DNA of 64,000 nucleotides, from NCBI GenBank assembly GCA_030770425.1, contig JASJFT010000007.1:475248-539247 (forward strand), given 5' to 3'. This document shows, piece after piece, positions 45,201 through 55,990 of this stretch. The DNA comes from Darksidea phi. Lineage: Eukaryota > Ascomycota > Dothideomycetes > Pleosporales > Lentitheciaceae. Every line of letters starts with the position of its first letter. Position 1 is the first letter of the stretch. Under the pieces are notes generated by a model that made no database searches, was not told the DNA's origin, and saw only the letters and a list, made by a program, of their open reading frames with translations. The translations under genes and the position numbers were made by a program.

Positions 45201-45878
45201 GCTGCCGCACCGCCCTTGCGCAGCTTGCTGTTTTTCGCCCGCGCCTCCTCTTCAGCATCTTGGCGATCGATCTCGGCGAGGATCTCTTTGATGCGCGGGT
45301 TGGGATTCGTGTCGATGAAGTGGCGGAACAGATCCGTTAGTCCAAGCAGGTATCGAAATCGTCGAATGGTATCATCCTCCTACAGTTCGCTCACGTTAGC
45401 TACCGAGTACATGACAAGAGATAGCAGGTAGGTCATACCTTTGACGCGCCCAACCGGTCGTGTTTCTTTCCGTAGATGCTCTTTCGCATATTGTAGACCT
45501 CTGTCCGTCGCTTTCGCCCGTCCGCTGGCGCGTCACCTGCTACGCTGCTTGCTGTCGTGTTTGGGTTTGTATCCGAGTCCTGCGAGTGTGTTAGTGGCAA
45601 AACACTGATGCAGCGCATCGTCAGGAGCGCGTACTGTGTAGTCAGGCGTGTCTTGATAATACTGCAAATGCATCGTTAGCCCGTTTGCGACGTGTAGAGC
45701 TGTTGCCCATGGTCCCTTCACCAAGGCGGTCGCGTGGCGGAATAGTTCCACTTACCCCAAATTTCTTGAAGCCATTTACTCGGTCGACCTGGTCCTGCAT
45801 CTCCACATCCTCATTGGCAGATACGTCAGCCGTCGACGGCCCGTCTGAATCAGACTTGCGAGTCCGCGAGGGAGCCAT
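42252..45878 (-). CDS. ISW1: ISWI-family chromatin-remodelling ATPase
   Basis: The model is complement(join(42252..42374, 42425..45379, 45439..45579, 45635..45661, 45756..45878)), 3369 nt, giving 1122 aa. Exon 2 is only 27 nt. The N-terminal region ends with [18 protein letters not shown] and [16 protein letters not shown]. The Snf2 ATPase core follows: Walker A in [11 protein letters not shown] near residue 220, DEAH box in [12 protein letters not shown] near 325, and helicase C motifs [17 protein letters not shown] and [18 protein letters not shown]. The C-terminal HAND-SANT-SLIDE region is clear ([46 protein letters not shown]). The tail is Lys-rich. ISWI enzymes slide and space nucleosomes using ATP, in the nucleus. 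In fungi one gene usually covers the Isw1/Isw2 roles, so the symbol is by family, and Isw2 is possible. Confidence 0.93.
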
Positions 45879-46748
45879 GTTGCCCGTTTGGGCCGAACGC
45901 GGCGGATAGTCGTCTGGAATTCTTTTTGTGAGTTGTCCGTTGGTGGATAAGATGAATACGGATGCTATAGAGACGTGTGAGGGATGGCGGTATACGGCGC
46001 GTCGATATCGCGGTCGCGAAGACTTTGGTGAGCAGACGATGGGAGTGGAGGCAGAATAATGTGGAAGGCATGTCGCTTGGCGCGCTAACGCGTCCGTGTT
46101 CGATGTTCCACATCCCACACCATCTCTTTTCGCCTCAGCAGCCGCCAGCTGTCACACTCTAACAATTATAGTTATTTACCAACGCATAGCAACAAACACT
46201 CTGGAGGACTGGACCATGCATAACGATACATTTGACGCGCTTAATGAACGCGTTTCGCGAAATGACGTCACGGCATAGAACAAACCAAAGAATGGACTCG
46301 CGAGATATCAAGTGACAATTGACCCCTATCACCTATGAACAAACACTAAGCGTCAGTTTCATTCAAACTTGAAAGAATATGTTAAAGCCCACGCTGTTCC
46401 AACCAAAGCTTCACGTATTAAACGCGCAATTAGGGCCACTTCGTTGAGCGTAATATCAATGGGCATAGAGATTTCAATCTGTGCATCGCTTTTCATTCAG
46501 TCATTTAGATTGCTCTAATCTTGGTGACTTTTCCGCAGATGTGTGCTCGCGACATAACTCTTTGAAAGCTCTGGTACCCAAGTACGTGGCAGCCTGTGTA
46601 GTCCACCACTTTTCCTACCCAGATAGCTTCCTTACAATGTTACAACCTCACTACCAATGCTGTACTTCGCTCCGAAGAGGGAAAGCAGCGCCAGGGTATA
46701 TCTTACACATGACGAAAGTCCGACTGCCTAAGCGTCCAAGTTCCGGCC
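45879..46748. other. Spacer between RAT1 and ISW1-type genes
   Basis: 870 bp holding the ISWI promoter and the RAT1 3' UTR. A plus-strand frame at 46481-46966 is only the shadow of the RAT1 C-terminus plus spacer. No gene seen. Confidence 0.5.
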
Positions 46749-49700
46749 TTAAAACCGCTGGTGAGAATCTTGCCAATTGCCACCTCGGTTCCCACCATAT
46801 CCGCCACGGCCTCCACGTGCTCCGCTTCCGGATCGTTCTCCCTGGGACGGCCGGTCGTTGTATCCTCCCCGACCATCTCCACGACCCCCGCTTCGACCGA
46901 GGATGTCATTATTGGGCCGATAGTACGACTCATTGCGAAGCGAGTTGTTGTCGTTCGACTGCCTAGATGGTGGGCCGCCTTGCTGCGGCGCATTCATCCA
47001 ATCTGGGCGCTGCTGAGGTGCCTGGTACGGGCCTGCATTGTTGAAACCACCCATCCCGGGAGGAACCCAGCCGGGTGGCGGGGGTGGAATGAACTGACCA
47101 CTCGGTGGCGGAGGCCAGGACTGCGCACCTGGAAAAATCGGGGGAAATGGAGGTGGGTAGTTGCCGTAGCCGCCTCGCCCACTACCATTATTATACCCAC
47201 CGCGATTGTCGTAACCACCCCGACCATTGCCGTATCCGCCGCGACCATTATCGTAGCCTCCGCGGTTGTTGTCGAAACTCCTCCGATGGTTATCGCCGCG
47301 ACTGTTGCCATTGAAGCCGCCACGTCCCCGATACCCGCCTCGACCGCCACGGTCTTGTTTGCGGCGGACCTCGGCTTCTTCGTACTCATTTAGGACTTTC
47401 GGCGGGAGATTGACGCCCTTGAGGAGCACAGACTTATGTGCACGTTTCGACTCCACCACGGGCATCTCATAGTAGACTCTGCTTGCCGTCAGTAATCCCT
47501 TTGCTTACGGTGGGGAAACACGCACCTCATTGAACCATCCTGGATGATGTCAAACTCGGATTCACCGTCGACCTCGAACGGCGGGACTAGCTGACTGTCG
47601 AGCACGAACAGATCATGGCGCTCCATCGCTCCATGAAGTGCTTGACTCTTGACGTGGTCAATTACTACCTTCTGCCCATCTTTCCGAGACAAGACCTTGT
47701 TCGCCGCTTCGAAGAGCTGGCCCGCTTGAGAGAACATTAGAGTCTCTTTGCCGAATTCGTTTCGTTTCTTTTCATCGTCGCTAAGCTCATGGTGCTTCGT
47801 TTTCATAGCCTCCAATAGACGATTCGCATCGATAAAGGGCAGAATCGCGACGCCCTGCCAAGCAAACTTCTTACCATTCAGGTCGATCGGGAAATCTTCA
47901 GGATAGAAGTCGACAATTGGGCTCTCTGGATCCGACATGAGGGTACGGAACGGCTCAGGGATGGCATGGTTAGAAGCGGCCGGCAACACACCCATGAGCT
48001 GCTCGTACGGGTGAAAAGGAATGCCTTTCTCGAACATTTTACGCGGCTCTAGATCGGCTATCCCGACAAAGTCGGCAGCGAAAGGGGCGTAGTGGTACGG
48101 AAAGTACCAGGTCCACGATGGACAGCCTTGCATATAGTACGCAAGCACCCAGCACAAGCCCTCGGCGTAGTGACGAGCAACTGTGTGCCGGAACTCATAA
48201 TCGTCAGGCGCAACATTGAACTTCTGGGCGTAGTATCGCTCCTCATAACCAGGTTCCCAAAGCTTGACGGTGTCCTCCGGAGGCTCGCCCTCCTTCTGGG
48301 CTGGCGACTCCGGAACAATGGGTGTGCTTCTGCCTGGCGTGCCGTTATCATCGTCCTCCATTGCATCACGAGTGCGTTTTCCTAGCTGGACTGGCGTCAC
48401 CCGGCCAGAGGCGGATGCAGACGCAGACGCAGATTCCGAGTCTTGGCTTTCGAGCTCCGGAGGTGCTGTCCCATCGGCTTTGGCCTTCATCAGCGCTTTG
48501 AGCTGAGCAGCCGCGCTCTTGTTAGACTGGCCCTTGCTGGTCATCATTTCGTTGTGAACGTTGCGAACTTCGTTTGACTGAGCGTCTTGCGGAGAGAAGA
48601 ATGCAACACCGGCGTTGAGGTAGGTGCTTGTGTCTTCCTTTTGGCGCTTGAAGGGTGGTGCGGAATTGCCATTATTGTCCCTTCCACGCCGGTTGCCGTT
48701 GTTGGCGGCGTCACGGTGAGCTCGCCTCGCGGCTTGTCGATCAGACACTTCTTTGCGCTTGCGGAATATTTCAGCCTCCTGGGCAGCAAGCGCCTGGAGA
48801 ATCTGCTGAACGCGGAGCATATTAGGATAGCCATCTTTGGTCACATAATCATCCATCTGTGGGACTAGTTCTCGCCAGATTTTGGTCAAAAGGTCGATGC
48901 CTTGATCTCGAATCTCCAAACTGGGCAGATGGGGGAGAAAGTCGTTACCGACGAAGAAGCACATAAAGACCCAGTCATCAAGAGCACGCTCCAAATTGTA
49001 TGGGAACTTGCGGAGGGGCGAGTCCATTTCAGCGCCAAGGTACTCTCGCAGAACATTGATATGCAACCAAATGTATGGCTTCAGTGGGTGCTCTGTGGCA
49101 CTCCACTCCTCATCGGCTTCGGCCTCTGTGAGCTTCACACCGTCATCTGGATGAGAGCAGTTGGCTCGAATATGGCCCTTGCGCCCGCAGCGCGTGCAGC
49201 TCTTGTCTTTGCCGGAGTCGAAGAAGACATCTTCTCTGAGAACGCGGAAATGGGGCTCATGGGTCGCGAGACCAAGCATGATCAAATCAGCATCTAGGCC
49301 ATAGATGACATGGCGTGTATTGGGGTCATGGGTGGGGACGGCGCGTTGAGAGCGGATGAAATTCATTATCTTGTGTTCACCCTCTCCCGGCACGGAGGCA
49401 TCCGAGATGATGACTTTCATGTCTTTCCACGACGGGTCAGTGGTGAACTTGTAGGCGCACCAAAACTGCAGACTCTCAGCGAGCATGTGCATGAAAGGTG
49501 TGCCAGGAGTGATGGCATTGGAATCCCACGTCTTCTCGATGACTTCGTCAAGGTTGTTGATGTCCTCGCCGCGGCTGGCCTTTTGCGCGTTGAGCATCTT
49601 GACGAATTCTGCCTTTTCCTCGTCCTTTTCTTTCGCCTCTTTGGCAGCGCGGAAACGGCGAGAACGCTGCTGGTTCATCTTGGCACGGGGCGCGACACCA

Positions 49701-50008
49701 TCGACTGCCATGTAGAGCAGCTTGCGAGGGCGCACCATGCCGACGACACGGTCCGTGTACTCAAAGATGGCCATCATCATGTCGGCCTCGGTCTTGGGCG
49801 CGGGCTTGTCCTCTGGATGCGAGCACGGGTGCACGATGCCGTTCATGTCCAGGTATAGGTTGTCAAACTCTTCGCCGTTCGGGTTGGGTTTGGTGCGGTC
49901 AACGGGTATCACTTCATCGCCGACCTTCTTTGGCAGGTCTTCGGCGACCGTTGAGATGATTTTGGGGTATTTCTGGCTGAGCCAGCGGAACATGGCTGGG
50001 ACACCCAT
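46749..50008 (-). CDS. RAT1: 5'-3' exoribonuclease 2 (Rat1/Xrn2)
   Basis: The model is complement(join(46749..47478, 47526..50008)), 3213 nt, giving 1070 aa. The start MGVPAMFRWLSQKYPKI is identical in style to all Xrn2/Rat1 proteins. The XRN N-terminal nuclease domain carries the acidic active site: YLDMNGIVHPC, VDGVAPRAKMNQQRSRRF, SDASVPGEGEHKI and GLDADLIMLGL. A CCHC zinc knuckle, CTRCGRKGHIRANC, is present near residue 270 as in other filamentous-fungus Rat1. The second half of the nuclease domain includes YMQGCPSWTWYFPYHYAPFA. The C-terminus is a long Gly/Arg/Asn-rich tail with RGG and GRGGYD repeats, then a Pro-rich patch. Rat1 degrades RNA after cleavage at poly(A) sites and trims rRNA in the nucleus. 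It is head to head with USO1. Confidence 0.95.
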
Positions 50009-50705
50009 GATTGCGGGGGGCTCACGGAGCTACGATGGAGAGAGCGGGATGGGCAGTATTGTTGCGCAGAGTGAGCGCGGTAAGGCGTTGATGGCGGCAC
50101 TGCAGACGGGTAGTATAGCTTTATGGGGTTAGGATGCGACAATGCCGCTTGAATAATAAAACGAGCGCTAGACAGAACAAAGAAAGACAGTAAAGAAAGA
50201 TAGCAGAGGAAGCAGGCAAACTGATTACAGTTGGCAGGCTCTTGTCTTACCAGATGGTGCGCTGTACCGCAGTACTGTGTGTAGCCTCGCGGGCGCCCTA
50301 GATCCGGGGCAGCGCGACGTGTCGGGTGTTGGAGTTGGTGAGGGCGATGGTTAGAGAAGTCACAGTCGCGATGGAGCATTGAACTCTTTGAGCTGCGCCA
50401 AGACCGGGGACTAGCGCCGGGGACGGGTTGTTCCGCGCCGAGGGTCCCAGCGAGTCGGATGAGGAGAGGAGCCAATCACGTACCGAACTGCACCTGCTCC
50501 GTATCCCGACTTTTGAGAACACCGAACAGCGTGGAGGCCAACTGGTTGCTTTCACGATACTCGCGCGCGAAAGAGATCCAGATACTTTCAGCTTCAGGGC
50601 CTGATGCTGCCCTGCGCCTACCCTATAACCCCCTACGCCCTACGACCATTTGTAGCCTCCATGATGAATCCATAGCCACGGCAACCACACCCATAAAGCA
50701 TAAAG
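50009..50705. promoter_or_regulatory. Divergent promoter region, RAT1 / USO1
   Basis: 697 bp separate the start codons of two essential genes on opposite strands. No TATA box is evident, as expected for housekeeping genes. The minus-strand frames here have no resemblance to a protein. Confidence 0.5.
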
Positions 50706-53700
50706 ATGCTGCGGATGCTCGAGGCCCAGGCGCCGGCCAAACAGACGGCCACCGACACCATCAGCACCCTCAGCGGCCGACTCGCCAGTGCAACCCTCCT
50801 CGAAGACCGTCGGGCCGCAATATTAGGGCTTCGAAGCTTCGCCAAAGAGTACCCTGCCTCGGTCGCTTCTGGCGCCCTGCGAGGACTGATCGCGTGTTTG
50901 ACAAAAGATGCCGAGGATGTGGACACCATCAAAGTGGTGCTGGAGACGCTGATGATGCTGTTCAACCCTAACGAGAACAGTCCAGAAGCCTCCGACGAGA
51001 TTGCACTCTGGCTGGCAGATGAATTCACACAGGTAAGCCCCCCCACATCTCTTCCATCGCTTGTGCTGAGCTTATGGTAGCGGCAAGATAATATAACGAT
51101 CCTCCTCGACCTCCTTGAGACGCCCGACTTCTACTCCCGGCTATATTCCCTCCAGCTCCTCCGAGCCATCTACAGCGCGAGACCAGAAAGAACGCAGGAA
51201 TGCATCCTCACAGCACCACTGGGCACTCCACGTCTAGTCGGAACCTTGGATGACCCAAGAGACGCCGTCCGTACCGAAGGCCTCGTTCTCCTGAATGATC
51301 TCTCCCAATCATCGTCAGAACTGCAGAAGCTCTTCGTGTTCGAGAACGCGTTCGAGAAGGTGTTCGATATGATACATGCGGACGGATCGCTCACGCAGGG
51401 GACTATTGTTGTCCAGGACTGTCTTTCCGTGCTTGCCAACCTCGTTAGATTCAATGCCTCGAATCAGACGACATTCAGGGAAACTGGGGGCGTTGCGAGG
51501 CTCGCCGCGCTGCTGCCTGGCGCAAAGAAATCCAAGAAGCCACGGGCCAGCACCGAAGAAGATGATGACTGGGTCAGTCCCCAAGCCGACAAGAACCTTT
51601 GGGGTCTCCTCGCTATACTGCGCATGTTCCTCGTCAAGGGCAGTACGAGCACGCTTCCGAATCAGAACGCATTCCAGAAGCATGGCCTCCTCCAGCAGAT
51701 TCTCAACATCGCCTTCGATCCTCTATCTGCGATTCCAATCAAGGTAGAAGCATTGAATGTGTGCGCCGACATGATAAGAGGGAACGCCCAGCTACAGAAA
51801 GATTTCGCTCAGCTCCAGGTGCGGCCTTTTGTCGAGCCCATTACAAATGGCGCCGCTTCTCCTAGCGGTGCGACTGCCGTCTACATTATCGATGCACTCC
51901 TCGATCTTGCGCTTACTCCCGCTGGAAACGAGCTCTTTGACGTCCGGTTTGCGGCATGTGAATGCATCAAAGCCTATACTTTCAACCATATGCAGATACG
52001 GACCCATTTCCTCAACCGAGCCATTGCCGGTCATGTAGAAGGCGGCGACGAAACAGCAAATGCGTTAACGACTTTGATAACCGGACCACAGGGCTCGCAG
52101 ACGATCGATCCATACCGCACCTGGTTTGCTGCTACCCTGATCTTTCACCTCATCTTTGACGATCGCGAAGCAAAGCACAAATTGATGCAGGTTGTGGAAG
52201 GAGATGCTGAGAGTGGAGAGGAAGTTGTTACATGCATACAAACGCTCACGGGCCACTTAATCGCAAGTCTGCAAGTAGGAGATGACGAACGGATACCAAT
52301 CGCATACCTCATGCTTTTGTCGGGATGGTTATTCGAGGACGCTGCGGCTGTCAATGACTTTTTGGGTGAGGCAAGCAGCCTCCAGAGTCTTGTGCAAGCC
52401 ATTTTGAGACCAGGTGAAGAGCAGGTGGTTACCAGAGGGTTATGCGCTGCATTACTTGGAATTATCTACGAATTCTCCACGAAGGACTCGCCAGTTCCTC
52501 GACGCGAGCTGCAGGCAATTCTTACATCCAAACTAGGGCGTGAGAAGTATCTCAACGCTATTGCAGAGCTACGGCACCACCCACTAGTAAGGGACTTTGA
52601 AGTATTGCCTCGGGACAGCTCTTCAGGTACTCCGGAAGTGTTTTTCGATGAGACGTTCGTCGATTTCTTGAAAGACAACTTCAGCCGGTTATCACGAGCC
52701 ATCGACCGAGATCCCGTAATCGAAATCCACCAATCACACGATGGTATTGACCGGGATTTAGTTGATTCCCTCCGAGGACAGCTAGATGAGAAGAGTCAGG
52801 CGCTCGAAAAATATCAGGCGGACATCCTAACGATTGAGCGGAGATTGAATCAGGAGCAAGCGGATCATCGTAGGACTCAAGAATCTTCGCTGACTCAGCT
52901 GAATACTATCAAGAAGATTAACGAAGACCTCCACAGAAACCACGAGCAAGACGCTCAGCGATTAGAGCGCGAACACAGGCAATCCATGCTGGAGCTCGAA
53001 AACCGTCAGAATCTCCAGATTTCTGCCTTGAGCAACAAACTGCAACAAGCCCTGAAGGACGCACCGATAGCCGTTGCAAAGGTGAAACAGGAATACGACC
53101 AAAAGCTTCACGACGCTTTCAACGCTCGTACAGAGCTTGAACGGCGCCTGTCTGCATCAGATCGCGCGCGCCAAGAAGCTTTGGACACTATCCGCGGATT
53201 CGAGCAGACGCAGAAGCGCACTAAAGAAGAAATCGCGACAGTGACGCAAACACTTGGTATGTATTGGTGTGCACCCTACTGAAGGCTTCCAGGATCTCGT
53301 TTACGACTTGTCCTCTGAGCGGCAGCTGACCCTTTCTCCAGGCAACCTTCAAGTTCATCTTCGTGACAGCGAGGCCCAGATCAAGCAGCTCAAGGACGAC
53401 AAGGAGGCCTTGGCAGCAGCCATTGACCAGCTCAAGTTGGAGAACCAGAGTCTGAAGACAAAGCTCCAGGATCAAGCCTGGAAGGTCAAGGACGCGGAAG
53501 AAAAGCAGCGCAAGGCTGAAACATCCACCAAAGAAAAAGAAGAAGCACGAGCGGCTGTGCAAACGGAGTTGGATGACTTGTTCGTTGTTCTCGGGGATCT
53601 AGAGGAGAAAAGGACCCGTGACAAAGTGAGTAGCCGCAATCTGCGCAGAAGGCTTTAGCCTCCTTCTGCATACCCTTTCACTTGTGGCAGATGTACTGAC

Positions 53701-53820
53701 ACATCCTAGAAACGGCTCAAGGAGCTAGGAGAAGAAATTTCCGACGCAGAAGAGGACGACGAAGATGATGAAGCTGACGATGATGAGGAAGAAGGAGAAG
53801 AAGAGGAGGAGGAGCAGTAG
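50706..53820 (+). CDS. USO1: Vesicle tethering factor Uso1/p115
   Basis: The model is join(50706..51032, 51081..53256, 53342..53625, 53710..53820), 2898 nt, giving 965 aa. The N-terminus (MLRMLEAQAPAKQTATDTIS, then LLEDRRAAILGLRSFAKEYP) matches filamentous-fungus Uso1. Armadillo-like repeats form the globular head to about residue 660, including LWLADEFTQRQDNITILLDLL, FRETGGVARLAALLPG and FEVLPRD. A long coiled coil follows (about 680-910, LRGQLDEKSQALEKYQADIL onward), then an acidic C-terminus made almost only of Asp and Glu, as in p115 where it binds GM130 or giantin. It tethers ER-derived COPII vesicles to the Golgi. Three introns are GT-AG. The fungal protein is shorter than yeast Uso1 (about 1790 aa), whose coiled coil is much longer. 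Confidence 0.94.
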
Positions 53821-54499
53821 GGTAGCTACTCGCCATGTAGAAAATATTAGAAGCTTCATGCGTCGCGGAATAGAATACCCCTTGTAGGATACATTGACCA
53901 TCTAGCCTACAGTTGGCCCCAATAACGATTATGCCGTATATACAATGAACAATGACAGCTGTGGGCACCTAACACATTACATGTGGCTTTACACAAGGAA
54001 CTAGTGGGGTAAGTCTCGCTTGTCACATGCATGCGCTTGAATCAGGCTACGTAAGACGCCGATCCTCGTGTGCCAGCTTGCTCTGCAGCAATCACGTCAA
54101 ATATTCGACACATGCACGTAAATGTTACAGCGATGCTCGCTTAAGGTAATCAAGTATTTGCTTCCTTGTTATTGATGCATGCTAGGTCACGGCGTTCGTT
54201 AAGTGCTAGCTTAGTGATTGGTCTTACTTCTTTCGAGTCGAGAAGCTTCCTTGCTTCCCTCAAACCCTGGAAACATCGAACAAAGACCTCAAATTACCAT
54301 TATTCTCTTTCTCCTCGTGATAAGGTGTCGGTGTCCCTGTAACAATACGTAAATCGATAAAAGTTCGACTCGGTAGGGCAGGGACCCTTATTCGCAAAAC
54401 AGCAGGAAGCCTCACTCTCAATCAACTACCTAAAGCCGCCAGTATCAAGAACCTACGCAGTAAGCCGTGGCTAACAGCTTTCGGCCCACGTTGATCAAC
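53821..54499. other. Spacer upstream of alpha/beta hydrolase gene
   Basis: 680 bp between two plus-strand genes. No gene seen; the right part is the hydrolase promoter and leader. Confidence 0.5.
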
Positions 54500-55348
54500 A
54501 TGGTCAGCCGCAGCTTCACCTTCAACTCCGATCACGGCCTCATCAGTGTAACCGATTCCGCCTTCAAAAATGGCGCGCCAGCCCTTCTCCTCATCCATGG
54601 CAACTCGTCTAGCTCGGAAATCTGGCGTCATATCCAAGACAGCAAGCGCATCACCAAGCGATGGCGTGTAGTCACATTCGACCTCCCCGGTCACGGCGCG
54701 AGCTCAAACGCCCCGGATCCCGAGAAGTCGTACTCAATGAGGGGCTATGCGGAGCTAGCTGCGGACATTCTGGGTCACCTCAACATCAAGAGCGTCGTCG
54801 TGCTGGGATGGAGTCTCGGCGGCCATGTCGGAATTGAGATGATCGAACTATTACCGGAACGCGGAATCGCGTTGAAAGGCCTCATGATTGTTGGCACGCC
54901 GCCCGCCCTGGGCGTCGAGCAAATCAACCGCGGCTTTTCTTTCGAAAATCCACATATGGGTCTCCCTGGCCGCAAAGACTGGACCGACGAGGAAGCAGAA
55001 CAGTTTGCGAGAACTTCGGCTGGCGAGCCATTCGAGCAGTGGATGGAAGATTGCGCCAAGAGAACGGATGGACGGGCGCGCATGTTCATGTTCAAGAAAT
55101 TTGCAGAGGGCATGGGGGTGGATCAGAGGAAGGTGGTGGAGGAAAATGAAGATGTACTAGTGGCGGTTGTCAATGGAGGCGCGGAGCCGTATATCAACCT
55201 AGATTATCTGGGCGAGATCAAGTGGAAGAATCTATGGAAAGGGAAGTGTGTGAGATTGGACGGTTTGAAGCACGCCCCCTTCTGGGAGCAGCCGGAATTG
55301 TTCGAGGGTGTGCTTGAGGAGTTTTTGGGTCATTGTGAGAGTTTGTAG
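54500..55348 (+). CDS. Alpha/beta-hydrolase fold enzyme, 282 aa
   Basis: This single-exon gene starts at MVSRSFTFNSDHGLISVTDS; an ORF opening at 54467 uses a non-ATG start and is not preferred. The fold is clear: the oxyanion-hole strand ALLLIHGNSSSSEIWRHI, VVTFDLPGHGASSNAPDP, and the nucleophile elbow GWSLGGH, with Ser near residue 105. The catalytic His is probably in LKHAPFWEQPE and the Asp/Glu in a loop before it (NGGAEPYINLDYL). Closest in style to small esterases or haloperoxidase-like hydrolases that act on carboxylic esters or related bonds. No signal peptide, so probably cytosolic or peroxisomal; the C-terminus HCESL is not a clear PTS1. Substrate unknown. It converges with the alpha-glucan synthase gene. 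Confidence 0.87.
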   Translation: MVSRSFTFNSDHGLISVTDSAFKNGAPALLLIHGNSSSSEIWRHIQDSKRITKRWRVVTFDLPGHGASSNAPDPEKSYSMRGYAELAADILGHLNIKSVVVLGWSLGGHVGIEMIELLPERGIALKGLMIVGTPPALGVEQINRGFSFENPHMGLPGRKDWTDEEAEQFARTSAGEPFEQWMEDCAKRTDGRARMFMFKKFAEGMGVDQRKVVEENEDVLVAVVNGGAEPYINLDYLGEIKWKNLWKGKCVRLDGLKHAPFWEQPELFEGVLEEFLGHCESL

Positions 55349-55990
55349 GGATTGGCGATAGGGTGTTTGTGTAGTGGTGGTAAGGTGAAAGTGTATTAGT
55401 GGTGGTCTTGAAAATTTTCCTTCGTCGACAGTAGCTAACACTTACCAAGGTTCTCCACCGGATTGGTAGATTGTCTCAGTAGCTCTAGTAGCCACATGGC
55501 ATCATTCATAGCATTTTTAAGCTCACCGTATACCTCGATGTTGCCTTAGAAACAGTCACCGGCGAACGGCCAGAGGCATCTATGTCCTTGCCGTGCCGGA
55601 CCATCATCACTCTTTAGAAGGCTTTTTGGGCCGTTCAAGCTTTCTCAACCTCGGTATTTGAACTGTATCCGAAAATACGATCGAAAAGGCTCGCTAGCAG
55701 CTGTTACCAACCACCATGTGTGTACCGTGGTTTGCACCATCTTCCGGCCGTAGAATGCTCGTAAAATCGTTATCATGATTTTGGCACAGTATTGCGCGTC
55801 CTAATATATCCAGGCGTTACATCAATTACAAAGATTTATAGAGGCTTTTGATCCGTCCATCTTATCGTCTACTCTACTTCCCATACTTATATCCAGGCTA
55901 TTATTAGTACGAAATGGTCGGAATTTCTATATACAATCGGACGAAACGACGCGACTGTACGAGGCTAAGTGCTTATTCTCGTCCACTCCC
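55349..55990. other. Convergent intergenic region
   Basis: About 640 bp between the hydrolase (+) and alpha-glucan synthase (-) stops. No gene seen; 3' UTRs of both expected. Confidence 0.5.

Noticed and set aside
46481..47393. Plus-strand frames of 161 and 210 codons
   Set aside because: They are shadows of the RAT1 RGG-repeat tail on the other strand, extended into the spacer.
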